A stretch of DNA of 25,000 nucleotides, taken from contig JACVTC010000124.1 in assembly GCA_016946835.1 (NCBI GenBank), forward strand, positions 202,501 to 227,500, in the 5' to 3' direction. This document shows, piece by piece, positions 1 to 12,520 of the stretch. Each line of letters opens with the position of its first letter. Position 1 is the stretch's first letter. The notes beneath the pieces are model-generated. The model worked only from the letters and a program-made list of their open reading frames with translations. It did no database searches and was not told the DNA's origin. This stretch comes from Neocallimastix lanati (nom. inval.). Lineage: Eukaryota > Neocallimastigomycota > Neocallimastigomycetes > Neocallimastigales > Neocallimastigaceae. The position numbers and the translations under genes are program-made.

Positions 1-507
1 CCACTTTAATTTAAATATATAATAAAATAAAATAAAAAAAAAAAAAGGATGATATCACTTTTTAAATTAATGACTATGAAGAAGTTTCAAAATTATTATT
101 ATGATAATTATTATATAACTATTTTCTCATAAAAAAAATTTATAATTAACTATTATAATTATTATAATAATAATTAGTATTATTACAATTATTATTATTA
201 TTATTAATTATGTATTAATTATTATTATTATTAATTATGTATTAATTATTATTATTAGTTGTTAATAATTAATTATTAATTATCATTAAATATTATTTTA
301 TATCATTTATTTTGTAATTATTAATTAAATAAAATACTATTGTGAATAATTATAATAATAAAAGAAAATATTAATAAAAAAGGGAAAACCATTCTCCTAA
401 TACATGGAAAAAAAAAATGTCAAACTCTTAAAAATTTCCATATTTGGAAAGTAAAACATTTTGACTTTAATGATTAATGAAAATGAAATGAAATAAAACA
501 AAATGAA

Positions 508-775
508 AAAATAAATAATAATAAATAATAAAATAATAATAAATAATAAATAATAAATAATTAATAATTAAATAATAAATAATAAATAATAAATAATAAA
601 TAATAAATAGTAAATAATTGAATAATAAATAATTGAATAATAAATAATAATTAAATAATAAAATAAAATAATAAATAATAAAATAATAAATAATAAATAA
701 TAAATAATAAATAATTAATAATAATTAATAATTAATAATAAATAATTAAATAATACATTATTAAATAATAAATAA
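508..775. repeat. Degenerate AAT/AAAT satellite-like tract
   Basis: About 270 bp is built almost only from aataaat, aaataat and ttaataat words in irregular order, giving an imperfect 3/4/7-nt microsatellite. Nearly every line lacks G and C. It probably arose by slippage. A similar tract lies at 22882-23095. Confidence 0.8.
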
Positions 776-903
776 ATATATATATATAATACTTTATATG
801 TTATTTTGTTATTCCTAATTATTTTTTATGCAAAAAAAAAAAAAAAAAAAAAAAAAATAAAAACTTTTTTGTTTTTTGTTTTTTAATTAAAAAAAGAACG
901 AGT

Positions 904-991
904 TAAAAATAGAAAAACAAAACAAAAAATTATGCATGTTAATATATATATATAAAATAAAAATAGAAAAACAAAACAAAAAATTATGCAT
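904..991. repeat. Direct repeat, two 34-bp copies, 54-bp period
   Basis: Two identical 34-bp copies lie at 904-937 and 958-991. Both contain agaaaaacaaaacaaaaaa and end in ttatgcat. They are separated by 20 bp of (TA)n-rich sequence. Identity through the non-simple core (the two cytosines and the tgcat end) argues for a recent local duplication rather than chance similarity in AT sequence. Confidence 0.8.
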
Positions 992-1529
992 ACTAAAAAA
1001 TATACATATTTATTTAAAAAAAAAAAAATAAAAGTAAACATTATTATTTTATATACTATATATATATATATTATATATATATTTTTCTGTATAAACTGTA
1101 TTATAAAATTGTAATAAGATCATTTTATTATTATTTCTTTTTTTATTTCTTTTTTTTTTTAAAATAAAAGTCAATAAATTATGGAAAAAAAAAATTAAAT
1201 AATTAATTCGATAATTAAAAATATCTTCAATATATTGATTTAATTTTTTTTATTTTTTTTTTTTTAGTTTTATAAAATTAATTTTTATTTTTTTTTTAAT
1301 TTTATTATTATTTTTATTAACTTTAATTTTTATTTTTTTTTTTTAATATAAATATTAACCTATTTAAATTTTGTTCATATTAAAAAAATAATAATAAATA
1401 ATATAGAAAAAAAAATTTTTTTTTTTTTCAAAATTCATTTATTTTTATAGAAGGGATAAAATTTTATTATTATTATTATTATTATTATAATTATTATTTA
1501 TTTTATTTTTTTTTTGACCAGAAAAAAAG

Positions 1530-1700
1530 AAGATGGATAATCTTTTTTTTTTCCCTTTTTTTACATGTTTTCTTTTACTTAAAATATAAATTATTATTAC
1601 TAATAGTTAATTTTTTTTTCTATAATTCAAATAATGTAGAGTTATAATTAATAATAATACTTGTATAAATCATATTTTTCATTTTGTACTCTTTCAATTG

Positions 1701-1732
<32 letters not shown>

Positions 1733-1970
1733 AATATTCGTTTATATAAATATATATATTTATTTATTTATTTATGATACACCAGAAGACTTCAAAAATA
1801 AATGAAAAAAAAAAAAAAACATATCATATTTGTAATAAATACAATAAAAAATAAAAAAGTGGATTTTGTTTTATAGAAATCTATTTTTTTTTTTTTTTTT
1901 TTTTACTTTATTTTTGTCTTTCTTTCTATTGTTTAAACTATATTAAAAAAAAAAAAAGATTATCCATCTT
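1530..1970. repeat. Widely spaced inverted repeat (23-bp arms)
   Basis: The left arm at 1530-1552 is aagatggataatc followed by ten T. The right arm at 1945-1970 is A13 followed by gattatccatctt, the exact reverse complement over at least 23 bp including the T/A run. The arms enclose about 390 bp of AT-rich sequence without an ORF. It could be a remnant of a non-autonomous element or an inverted duplication. No flanking target-site duplication was recognised. Confidence 0.5.
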
Positions 1971-2216
1971 TGAAAGAAATAAAAAAATTTTTTTTTTATT
2001 TATTATAAATTTTAATTTATAATATTTATATTCTTTTTATTATATTAAATTTTATTATATTAAATTTTATTTTATTTTATTATTATTATTATTATTTATT
2101 ATTATTATTTATTATTTATTATTTATCATTTATTATTATTATTATTATTTTTGTTTCATTAATAATATTTATATATAAATAGGTAAATATATAAAATTTT
2201 ATATACAATAGTTTAA

Positions 2217-2384
2217 ATGTAACAAGTTGAAGTTGATATAAATTTTTATGAGATCAAGTTTGAGAGTTTTTAATATTATATTTAATTATTTATATATCTA
2301 TCAATATTATATATTATAGTTAATATGAAAAATTTGATGTAACAAGTTGATAATAAATTTTATGAGATTAGGTTTGAGACTTTA
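2217..2384. repeat. Diverged direct duplication, 120-bp period
   Basis: The segment starting atgtaacaagttga at 2217 recurs at 2337, and the following words (aattttatgagat, then agtttgaga or ggtttgaga) match with a few substitutions and indels over about 50 bp. The copies start exactly 120 bp apart. No ORF spans them. This is an old segmental duplication or a two-copy tandem repeat. Confidence 0.7.
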
Positions 2385-3213
2385 AAAAAAATTAAAAAAG
2401 AAAAATAAACTTTTTTTTTTTTTTTTTTTTTTTTTGACAAATACTAATAATATTAATAATAATAATAATAATAAAATTTGACATTTTTTTATTTTTATTT
2501 TTTTTTATTTATAGATGAATGAATGGATTTTTTTTTTATTTATTTACTTTTATAAGTCATATTAAAAATTTAATTTATTATTTTATTATCATATTATTAT
2601 TACTACTGTTTTGTAAAGTTACCATCCTTTGTCAATGAAATAGATTAAATCATCATTAAAATAATAATAATAATAATAATAAAAAGAAAAAAAAAAGGTT
2701 ATTTATGATCAAAAATAAATAAATAAAAAAAAAATAATATGGATTAAACAAGAAAAAAAAAAAGTTTAAAAATAAAATTAAATGATATAATCTTTAAAAC
2801 TAAATATAAATTAATAAATAATTAAATAAAAGTTTTAGTGATGTATCTTTTACAAATGATATTTATATATATATATATATAAAAAAAAAGATAATTATGT
2901 TTATTAAATTATTATTTTTGTTTCATTATTTTTTATGCTTTTCTATTATTATTAATTATGAAGTATTAAGTATTAATTATTTAATTAAATTATAGCATTT
3001 TATTTTATTTAATTTTATTTTATTTTATTTTATTTTTATTTATTTATTTATTATTATTATTTTTTATTTAGTTTATAAAAAAAAAAAAAAAAAGTTATTT
3101 CATTTTAATTATAAAAAAAAAAAAAACTATCTATAATCCTAATCTTTATTTTTTTTATTTTTTATTATTATTATTTTTATTTTTATTTTTTTCAGAATAG
3201 AATGTAACAAAAT

Positions 3214-3325
3214 TTAATGTAATAAATTAAAAAATTAATGTAATAAATTAAAAAATTAATGTAATAAATTAAAAAATAATTAATGATATAAATTAAAAAA
3301 TTAATGAAATAAATTAAAAAAAAAT
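3214..3325. repeat. Tandem repeat, 21-bp unit, five copies
   Basis: The unit ttaatgtaataaattaaaaaa begins at 3214, 3235, 3256, 3280 and 3301. The first three spacings are 21, 21 and 24 bp and the last is 21 bp. Copies 4 and 5 carry substitutions (gatat and gaaat in place of gtaat). It is a short minisatellite in noncoding DNA. Confidence 0.85.
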
Positions 3326-3734
3326 TAAAATTTTTTATATTAAATTAAAATTTTTAAAACTGATCATTAGGATTAGGATATAATAGGATATCATAGTGGT
3401 AGATTTATTTGTATATCGTATTGTATAGAATGATAATATATTAAGGTATATGATATAAATTTTTTTTTTATTTAGAGTTGTGTAACCATTGAAGGTTTAC
3501 TTTTTTTTTTTTTTTTATTTAATTTCATTTATTTCATTTATTTAATTTAATTTATTTTGAAATTTTAATATTTTTTTTTTTTTATTCTTTTTATTCTTTT
3601 TTTAATTTTTTTTTTATATATTTAATTTTAGAAAAGATAAAAAGATATAATTTTTTTTTTATCTATTTGTCAATTTTTTTTATAGATACATATATTTTTA
3701 ACTTTATTAATTTTTTTATGTAAATATATTAAAA

Positions 3735-3765
<31 letters not shown>

Positions 3766-4620
3766 AAATTTTAAAACAAATGAAAATATTAAAAATTGCA
3801 TCTTGGTTCATCATTTGATAATAATTATAGTATTTTAATAGTATTTTTTATTAATAGGATTTTTTTTTATTAATTTAATATGATTTAATTTTATTTAATA
3901 TCATTTAATAATTTTTTTTGTGACAAAGTAAAAACAAAACAAACAAAAAATTAATCCTACTCTATGTTTCCAAATTTTCTTCATTTTATAAGTAAAATAA
4001 TTAATTAATAGGTGGTTTTGAATTGTATCATAATTATTATTAATATTTAATAATTACATATATATATATATATTTTTTTTCTCATCTTTATTGGAAAGAA
4101 AAAATTAAAATAGAAAAAAAAAATGTTTCTTATTTTTTGTTTTCTCATCTATTAATCATACATGATACAAAACGTTTAATATAATAAATTCAATATCTAT
4201 AACATTAATATGTTATAAATATATATATATTTTTTTTATAAATAAATAAATAAGTAAATTTTTTATTTATTTTTTTTTTCTATTTCTATTTCTTCTTTTA
4301 TTCCTTTTTCTGTCTTCTCGTGCTTTATTTTATTTTATTTTTCTTTTTTCTTAGAAAGTAGTGGAATAATCTTTTAATAAATGAAACCCTCAATTTATTT
4401 TATTTAATATTATATCTATACATATTTATTTATTAAAGGATAGAATAGAAAATGACTAAATCTTTAAAATGAATAATTATGATTAATGATGATGGAAGGT
4501 CATTTGAATAAAAATTTAAGGGTTCAAAAAAAAAAAAAGTTCTAGTATTTCTATTTTTTTTTTTTTTTTATTTAATATACAATTAAAAAAAAAAAAATTC
4601 TAGCACTTTTTAATTTATTA

Positions 4621-4651
<31 letters not shown>

Positions 4652-5164
4652 TATTTTTATTTTATTTTTTTTTTTTTATAATATCAATATTAATTTTATT
4701 TTTTTTTGGTACTATTTTTTAATTAGTTCTTTGTAAGTAACAAAAATAAATTTATGGAGGTGTGTTGATTAAATTCATTGGTTAAAATTATTTTAAAAAT
4801 TATTATTATCTAATAATTAACCAACAAATTAATAATACTAAAATAAATAAATAAATAAATAAATAAATAGGTAAATAAAATATTCATTTAATAAAAATTA
4901 TAGTGTATTTTAATTCATTAAATAAATAATAAATAACAAATAATTAATAATTAATATCTATTCATTAAAAAATAAAAAGTAATTTAAAAAAAAAAAATAA
5001 GTATTAATAAATAATAATAATAATAAGATATTAATCTTTAAATATAAAAAGTGATAATCAGCAATGAGCAATTAGTAATTCATAGTAATTATAGATATTA
5101 ATAACAGATTATTAGTTATAATATTAAAAAAAGTAATCACTGATAGGCATAAGTCATAATAACC

Positions 5165-5230
5165 CATAATAATTAATAATAATAGTAAAACATAATAACT
5201 CCTAATAATTCATAATAATTAATAATAATA
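5165..5230. repeat. Short direct repeat, 46-bp period
   Basis: The 20-mer cataataattaataataata occurs at 5165-5184 and again at 5211-5230. The flanks are built of related cataataact words, so the block 5150-5260 is a degenerate tandem array. It lies about 150 bp before the SINE. Confidence 0.6.
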
Positions 5231-5405
5231 ACTCATAATAACTCATAATCATTAATTATGTTAATAATAATAACGATTATTATTATAAAATATTATAAAT
5301 TACAGTTGATTTATTAAATTTCTATCCACCTATTTTTTGATATTAAATAAAATAAAATCATAATAAAATGAAAAAAAAAAAAAGTAAAAAAGTTCTTTTT
5401 TCTAT

Positions 5406-5419
5406 GAGTAATTTACAAA

Positions 5420-5421
<2 letters not shown>
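5406..5421. repeat. Target-site duplication, left copy
   Basis: The sequence gagtaatttacaaatc at 5406-5421 is repeated exactly at 5863-5878. These two 16-bp copies bracket the GC-richer insertion, one next to its poly(T) run and the other next to its tRNA-like head. That is the arrangement left by target-primed reverse transcription. Confidence 0.95.
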
Positions 5422-5459
<38 letters not shown>

Positions 5460-5463
5460 GACT

Positions 5464-5497
5464 GAAGACTTTGGTCTTCCCCATATAGTAATATGGG
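5464..5497 (-). other. Paired hairpins just before the SINE poly(A) tail
   Basis: Two consecutive perfect stems are present. gaagac/gtcttc has a 4-nt loop (5464-5479), and cccatat/atatggg has a 4-nt loop (5480-5497). They lie directly inside the A tail, where the SINE transcript would be bound by its partner reverse transcriptase. Next to them 5511-5526 (gccataccggtacggc) is a near-perfect palindrome. A role in retrotransposition is inference. Confidence 0.6.
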
Positions 5498-5785
5498 TGT
5501 ATGATTAACTGCCATACCGGTACGGCGTCGACGCTCTCAACTCCCCATAAGCAAAGAAACTCCATATAGAAGCACCCTACGCGATCCTCGAGGGAAAGCA
5601 GAGCCAACTATAGGTGGCGTCCTTGCCATCCCAGAGGAGCTGGACACTGTAAATCCTCTCAGACAAGGCTTACGCAATGGGATTCTAATAGTGTTAGAAA
5701 TATAGAAAACTTAGAAAGTATACCTACCTGAGTATCGTTTAACCCCTAACCTTTCACGCAAAACCCAAAGGGAAAAATCGTGAAG

Positions 5786-5861
5786 ATATGATACTTGTGG
5801 GGGTCGATCCAGAGACCTTTGGTATGATAAGCCAACGACTTAACAACCCAGGATAAGAACT
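5786..5861 (-). other. tRNA-like head of the SINE with A- and B-box
   Basis: On the minus strand the B-box-like ggatcgacccc (5810-5800) fits the GGTTCGANNCC pattern, with a T-loop of ATCGACC. Upstream, tatcctgggttg (5855-5844) sits at the A-box distance, and ttgg/ccaa form an anticodon-type stem around a loop containing ttatcat. The T-stem and acceptor stem no longer pair well, so this is a decayed tRNA relative and not a working tRNA gene. The parental tRNA cannot be named safely. Confidence 0.65.
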
Positions 5862-5862
5862 G

Positions 5863-5878
5863 GAGTAATTTACAAATC
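5863..5878. repeat. Target-site duplication, right copy
   Basis: This is the second exact copy of gagtaatttacaaatc, adjoining the tRNA-like 5' end of the SINE. It fixes the insertion boundary at 5862/5863. Confidence 0.95.
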
Positions 5879-6911
5879 AAATTACTCCAATTAACAATAT
5901 TAAATTGAAGCGAATTAAATTTAATAGAATAGAGTTAATCCATATATAATCAAGAAGTAAATTAATATTATGATCAATATATATATATAAATTTAATTTA
6001 TATTAATATATTTAATATTTAAATATAATATATTTAAAATAAAATAAGAAATATATATGGTATATATATATAAAAAGAACTGTGACAATGTAGCCATCAT
6101 TATTAATATTGTTGATTAAAAATAGTGGTTCAATTACCATATATGGTATATGGAAAGAAATTTAAAGATAGAAAAAAAAAAATTAAAAATAAATAAAAAT
6201 TAAAAATTAAAAATAAATAAATTGATAGATAAAAAATTAGCCGTCACTTTATTTGATTTAAATTATTAAAAAAAAAAAAAAAAAGATTTATGATGTATCC
6301 ATTTACCTTTTAATTAAAGAAAAAAATATATATATATAAATAGATAAATAATGCATTGATTATCTTTTAATATCTTTAGTTATTAAAATAATTTATTTAT
6401 TTATTTATTTTTTATTTTATTTTAATATCCTAAAATGAAAATCAATGAATATATTTTATTTTTATTTATTATCTAAACTTTATCAAGTGAAATTGGTTTA
6501 CAAAAAAAATAATGAAATTAATGAATTTAATTCTAATCCTATTTTCGAATCTACTTTTTAATATATAAATCTTTTTCTCATGTTGAGTTTTTTTTGAGAC
6601 CTTCTGACTTTTTTATATTTTTAAACAAATGTTTCATCTCATCGACAAATGAAAATTAAAAAAATTATTGGTAAATAAGTTTAGTTTGATAACACAAAAA
6701 ATTTTTAATTTAAAATTGAAAATAAAAAAAAATATCAAAAAAAAAAAATAAAAAAAAAATAAAAAAATAAATAATTCTAAAAAAAAAAAATATAAAAAAA
6801 AAAAATTATTAAAAAGTTAAAAATAGAATTAAAAATAGAATTAAAAATAGAATTTAAAAATAAAAAAATTTTTTTATACTTTTTAATAATAATTAAGATT
6901 TAAATCTGAGA

Positions 6912-6940
6912 GAGAGTACAAAAACTAGTTCACTACTCTC
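6912..6940. repeat. Short inverted repeat
   Basis: gagagta (6912-6918) pairs perfectly with tactctc (6934-6940) across a 15-nt loop. It is one of the few GC-containing hairpins in the desert. Nothing nearby gives it a role. Confidence 0.4.
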
Positions 6941-7221
6941 CATATAGAATTTGACATTTTTAGAATTTTTAATCTATTTTCTAATAAATTTTTTAATTTT
7001 AATTTTAATTTTAATTTATAGAATCTATTTCTTTTTATATTCAAATCTATTATTGTAGTATATAATCATATAAATTAAATTATATTAAAGTAAAATTTAA
7101 AAATAATCTGGAATCTTATAAAATGAAATCTTTTTTAAAAATCTTAAAAAATTAAAATAATATCTTATATAATAATGTAATAATAGATAATAAATAATAA
7201 ATAATTATATAATATATATAA

Positions 7222-7248
7222 ATTAATATTAATTTAATTAATATTAAT
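7222..7248. repeat. 27-bp AT palindrome
   Basis: Two 13-bp arms (attaatattaatt and its complement) meet around a single central base. In such AT-rich DNA palindromes of AATT and ATTAAT words arise easily, so this is recorded as structure only. Confidence 0.5.
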
Positions 7249-8239
7249 AGTCAAAAAATTTCTATTTCTATAATAAGAGGTTCATTTTTTAGTTATATTA
7301 TTATTATTATTATTATTAAATATTTTATTATTTTATTATATTTATATTTTTTAATATTTAATATTATTATTAATTATTTTTAATTTTTATTTTTATTTTT
7401 ATTTTTATTATTATTATTAGTATTTTTTTTTTTTTACCAAAGTATTGGATTAATTTAGTTTAATTAATATGACTATATCTGACCTATTTTTTTTTTTTTT
7501 GATTTTAATTTTTAATTTTTTAATTTTTTAATTTTAATATTTTTTAACTTTTTGTTTTCTTTTGTTTTTTTTTTGTTGTGTGCATCAACTAAGTCATAAC
7601 CAATAGTATTTTTTATTTATTTATTTATTTTTATTAATTTTTATTATTATTATTTTTTTTATCAATTCATACTTTTAAAAAGAATGAATGATACTTTTTG
7701 ATAATACCATTTATAAAAAATAAGAAATGGATGAAATCTTTTTTTTTATTATTATTTTTTTTTATATACATTATGTATATATTTATGCTAAAGGTTTTCT
7801 TATATAGTAATAATTAATACTAATAAATAATAATTAATGCTAATGGATCATTAATAGTCCAATATGTATTTGTAATATGAATTGAATAAAAAAAAAAAAG
7901 CTAATACTAAATAATAATTAAATAATTTATAATAAAAAATTTTATAATAAATAATTAATAACTAATAAATAGTCAAATAATAAGTATAAAAAAAAATTAA
8001 ATAATACTTAATTAAAATTTAATTAATTTTAATTTAAATAATAATTTATTATAAAAACATTATAGGAATCAATAATATCTATCTATCTATAAAATCTTAT
8101 TTCATATAAAAAAAAATTTTATTTATTTATTTTTTTATTTATTTATTTATATATATATTTTGTTGTAATTATAAATAAATAAATAAATAAATAATAATAA
8201 ATAATAATAATAATAACAAGTAATATCAATATTAAATAA

Positions 8240-8270
<31 letters not shown>

Positions 8271-8493
8271 TTAGAGGAAGATTAATTTATAAAGAGGATA
8301 CATTTCATATAAAATTTAATTATTTGTTTACATAGTCTAGCATATTAATTATTATTATTATCTTCATTTTTATTTCATTTTTATTTAGTACAAAAAAAAA
8401 AAGTTTGATGTCACACTTGTACTATCCATTTTTATTTGTTGCTAATTTATTATTATTTATTATTTATTATTTTTTTTTTGTGAAATAAAAAGA

Positions 8494-8526
<33 letters not shown>

Positions 8527-10682
8527 TAATTAATTTTAAAAGCAAAATTGAATCAAATTTGGTCTAAACTTTAGTTATAATAATAAAAATTGTTTAATGA
8601 TTATCAATGTGGATTCAATCTAATGGTAACTAAAAAATAATTATAGTAATATCTATATATATATTATATATATATATATTTTATTTTATTTAGCTATTAT
8701 ATAAAAACAAATTCCACTTTATAAAATAATTAATACTAATAGTTTAAAGAAAAAAATTTTTTTATTGAAAAAGTTTTTATTGTATAGTTATGATAGAAAT
8801 AATAATAATAAAAAAAAGAATAAAAATTAAAAAAAGAAAAATAAAAGAAAGATGTCTATTTGTTATATGATAATCATTATAGTTGGTTTTGAAAATTCAA
8901 ATCTACCTATTTAAAAAATAAAAAATATATATATATATATATTTTTTTTTACATTAAATAGATATATTTTATTAGATGAATGATGAATGTCTTTTTATTA
9001 AAATTAAATAATAAAAGTAAAAAATATAAAAGAAAAAATAAAATTTATTTCTTATTGATCTTATATTTATATTACATAAATAAATACATAACTAAATAAT
9101 TAATAAATAAATATTAATATTTTTATTTTATTAGTTATTATTATTATTTTTTTTTTTTTTAATATTTGGCATTTCCACTTTCAATACGGCGGATTTACTA
9201 AATAAAGCAACCATCAACATTTCGTTTTTTTTTTTTTTTATATGAATTTATAGTATTTTAAATTAATTTATATGAATTTATATGAATTTGTATAATTTTT
9301 TTTTGTATATTACTATGATTTAATGATTTTATTTATATGCTTATTAATGATTTAAATTTTTTAATTTTTTATTTTATAATTATATTAATTATATATATTA
9401 ATTATAATTTATGTATTATTAATATAGATTTAATAAATAAATAATAATTAAATAAATATATATGTATTTAATAATTAATATATTACAAATATATTAATGA
9501 ATTATATTTTATATTTATTTTTTTATTTTTATTTTGTTTTTATTTTCCTATCATAAAAACAAAAAACATAAAAGGATAAGGACGGTTTAAAGATTTTAAA
9601 AAATTAATTTTACCTATTTATTAATTTATGTATTATCATTATTTATTTATTTTTTTTAATAAAAAAATTTAAAACTTTATAACTAATTCAATAAATGAAC
9701 AAATAAATTAATTAATTAATAAATATATTAATATATAAATAAATAGATTAAATCAAGTGAATACAATCTATTAAAATAAATAAATTTTTTTTGGATATAG
9801 AAATATAGAATTTCAATCTAAGAAAAAAAATTTTTATTTTTTTTGTATAGATTTAAAGTTTTAATTAAAATTTAATTTCTTTTTTAATTTAAAAGAATAT
9901 TGGAACTCCTTTTCTTTCTTTCTTTTTTTCTTTTCAATATCAATAAATTATTAATATATTGTATCCATTTAAAAAGTAAATTAAAAATATATATAACTGA
10001 ATACAAATGTGTATATAATGTGTATATATGTAATCATTTGTTACATTTAATTCTAATAACAATAATAATAATTACTAATGGATATTTCTATATATTTCTA
10101 TGTATCATTATTTATAATTTATACATGTTTTGGATATTATTATTATTTTATACCAAAATATCTAATGATAATAAATAATAATATAGTTTTTTTTTTTCTC
10201 ATAGATTAATTTTAAATGATATTTCCTTTTTTTTTTTTTTTTTTGCTTCAATTCATAATAATAATAACAATATTAAAAATGTATGTCCTACTAATCAATA
10301 ATCAATAACCAATAATCAATAATAAGTAATAAATAATAATAAAACATATTATTATAAAAAAAAAAGTATTATATTTTATTGAAAATATGGTAAAAATTAT
10401 TTTTCTTACTCTTAGTTCATTATTTAATAATGTATTTATGATAATGTATTGTTGAAATATATATTTTTTTTAAATAAAAAAAAATTATTAAAATATTTTT
10501 TTCCCTTATTTTAAATATATCTATGTTATATATTATTACAGTTTTATAACCAGATCAACATGATAAATATTTATGATATTATCATCATATAAGAAAAAAA
10601 AAATTTTTTTTTTTTCATTTTTCTTTACTATATAATTATTAATACAGAATATAATAACAACAACTAAAACAGCAACAACAAC

Positions 10683-10718
<36 letters not shown>
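10683..10718. repeat. Perfect palindrome (AAT)6(ATT)6
   Basis: Six AAT units are followed at once by six ATT units, making a 36-bp perfect palindrome able to extrude as a cruciform. The neighbouring 10650-10682 holds aac/caa-type triplets, so the palindrome is the end of a compound trinucleotide tract. Confidence 0.8.
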
Positions 10719-11973
10719 TCGCTATTTATTTATAGTTCTATATCTTATTTAAAACTAATAATAATAATAAAAAATAAAATTATGATTCATAATTGCCGTA
10801 AAAAGTTACTATATATATATAAAATATTATGTATCGGTTATGCCATCAAAAAAAAAAATTTTTTTTTTTTTATGAAATTATTATTATCCAAATTTAAATT
10901 ATTATAATTTTTATTATGATAACATAAATGTTAAGTTTATATCTAATTATTTTTATTTAAAATAATAATTATTTAATTATGATCTAATTATTATTATCTA
11001 TAAATGTAAAAACATTTTAATTTATCAAAACTTTCTTAATATAGCATATACATATGTATGTAAAATTAATCATCATAACCATTAACTATATTTATTATTT
11101 ATTATTATTCATTATTCATTATTCATTATTTATTTATTAATTATTTATTATTATATTATTTATTAATTATTTATTATTTATTATTTATTAATGTTTACTT
11201 TTTTTTTTTATTACGCATGTATTATGTATTATGTTTTATTTTATTATTTATTTATTATCCTCTATTCCATTTGATTAAAATTTATTATTTTCATTTCCAT
11301 TTCTATTTTTTTTTGTTGCTCATTTTAATGATGAAATAAAGGATTAAAAACAAAAAAAAATATTATAAATTCATTTATTTAATATAAACTAATATATGTC
11401 AATATATTGATTCACATATATTAAATTTATATTCCAATTTCAAATTTATGACATATATTATTAATATATTTAATAAATAAAATATTATATCATTATAATA
11501 TAATAACAATATACACGTAATATATTTTAAATATATTATAATATATTAATAATATTAAGTAAATTGAAATCAATATATATCAAAAAAGAGGATAAGAAAT
11601 TTTTTTAGGAAATCATGATTAGTAATAATAATAAAAAAAAATATCGACTACTTTATTTTTTTTTTTTGAATTATTAATAATAGAATTTAATAGTGGACCT
11701 TTTTTATTATTATTATTAATAAATAAATAAATAATAATATATAATAATATAAATGTAATACCATTGTTTTAATTAATTATTTGTGGGAAGGTTTACACAA
11801 TACTATTAACTATTAACTATTTAGCTATTAGTAAAAAGAGGCCAAACGATACTAATAAACTCCCGCTTTTTTTTTTTTTACCATAATTGGTAAGAAGATT
11901 AATATTGTAAAAATTAAAAAAAAAATAAAATAAAAAATGGAACAATTATTAGTAAAAAAAAAAATATTTTATT

Positions 11974-12005
<32 letters not shown>

Positions 12006-12099
12006 CTTAATTGATATTTAAATATTATTATTATTAACTTAATTGATATTTAAATATTATTATTATTAACTTAATTGATATTTAAATATTATTATTATT
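12006..12099. repeat. Tandem repeat, 32-bp unit, three copies
   Basis: Copies start at 12006, 12038 and 12070. Each is cttaattgatatttaaat followed by (ATT)n. Copies are identical over the non-simple part, and the third runs out into a longer ATT tract. Confidence 0.9.
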
Positions 12100-12471
12100 T
12101 TTATTATTATTAGAAGTAATGAATGTTTTATGTCATTCCATAGAAGGTATTTTTTTTTTTTATGAATTATTAATTTTTTCATATCATATATATCATATAT
12201 CATAATATCATTTTATTTTAATTATTATTATTTCTTTAGATATATGTATATATTATTATATATTATTATTATCATCATAAAGTTTGATGTCTTTTTTCCA
12301 ATATTATTTATTTTTATTTTTACTTTTTATTATTATCATTATTTAATTCTAGAGCTAATCCGTTTCATTCATTTAAATGAAAAAATTCCTTTTCTAAGAA
12401 ATTCAGATCATTGACCGCTCCAAAAAAAAAAAATTTAAAAACTTAAAAAATAAAACATAAAACTAAAAATA

Positions 12472-12517
<46 letters not shown>
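12472..12517. repeat. (AAT)n microsatellite
   Basis: About 15 uninterrupted AAT units are followed by short A and T homopolymers. Confidence 0.9.

Positions 12518-12520
<3 letters not shown>

Larger units (their letters stand above)
1..5405. other. Gene-free AT-rich desert (left part)
   Basis: No reading frame here looks like protein. Translations are only runs of Lys, Asn, Ile, Phe and Tyr, as expected of random AT sequence. The stretch holds homopolymer A and T runs of 8-25 nt, ATT/AAT and ATTT microsatellites, (TA)n blocks joined to poly(T), and several short duplications annotated separately. Islands with slightly more G and C (for example 389-480, 2600-2660, 3360-3500, 4300-4400) carry no ORF, tRNA fold or recognisable motif. 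No promoter or terminator can be assigned without a gene to anchor it. Confidence 0.8.
5422..5862 (-). mobile_element. tRNA-derived SINE with poly(A) tail
   Basis: A 441-bp insertion stands out by its much higher G+C. Read on the minus strand, it begins with a tRNA-like segment (about 5862-5786), continues through a body of about 310 bp with no long ORF, and ends in two small hairpins followed by a 35-nt A tail (T at 5422-5456 on +). It is flanked by perfect 16-bp direct repeats. A tRNA-like head, poly(A) tail, lack of coding and target-site duplication are the defining SINE features. Transcription would be by RNA polymerase III, and mobilisation would need the enzymes of a LINE elsewhere, probably one that uses poly(A) tails. 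The perfect TSD suggests a fairly recent insertion. Family identity is unknown. A retrocopy of another small RNA is the alternative. Confidence 0.9.

Noticed and set aside
5040-5260. CRISPR-like array of short direct repeats
   Set aside because: Repeats are degenerate AT words without regular unique spacers, and the context is eukaryotic.
5786-5861. Functional tRNA gene on the minus strand
   Set aside because: The B-box and an anticodon-like stem are visible, but T-stem and acceptor pairing fail, and the segment is the head of an insertion with a target-site duplication and A tail.
9900-10178. 92-codon open frame on +
   Set aside because: It is all Ile/Leu/Phe/Tyr/Asn with no domain, no composition shift and no upstream context. 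Such frames are expected by chance where G and C are rare but T-rich codons avoid stops.
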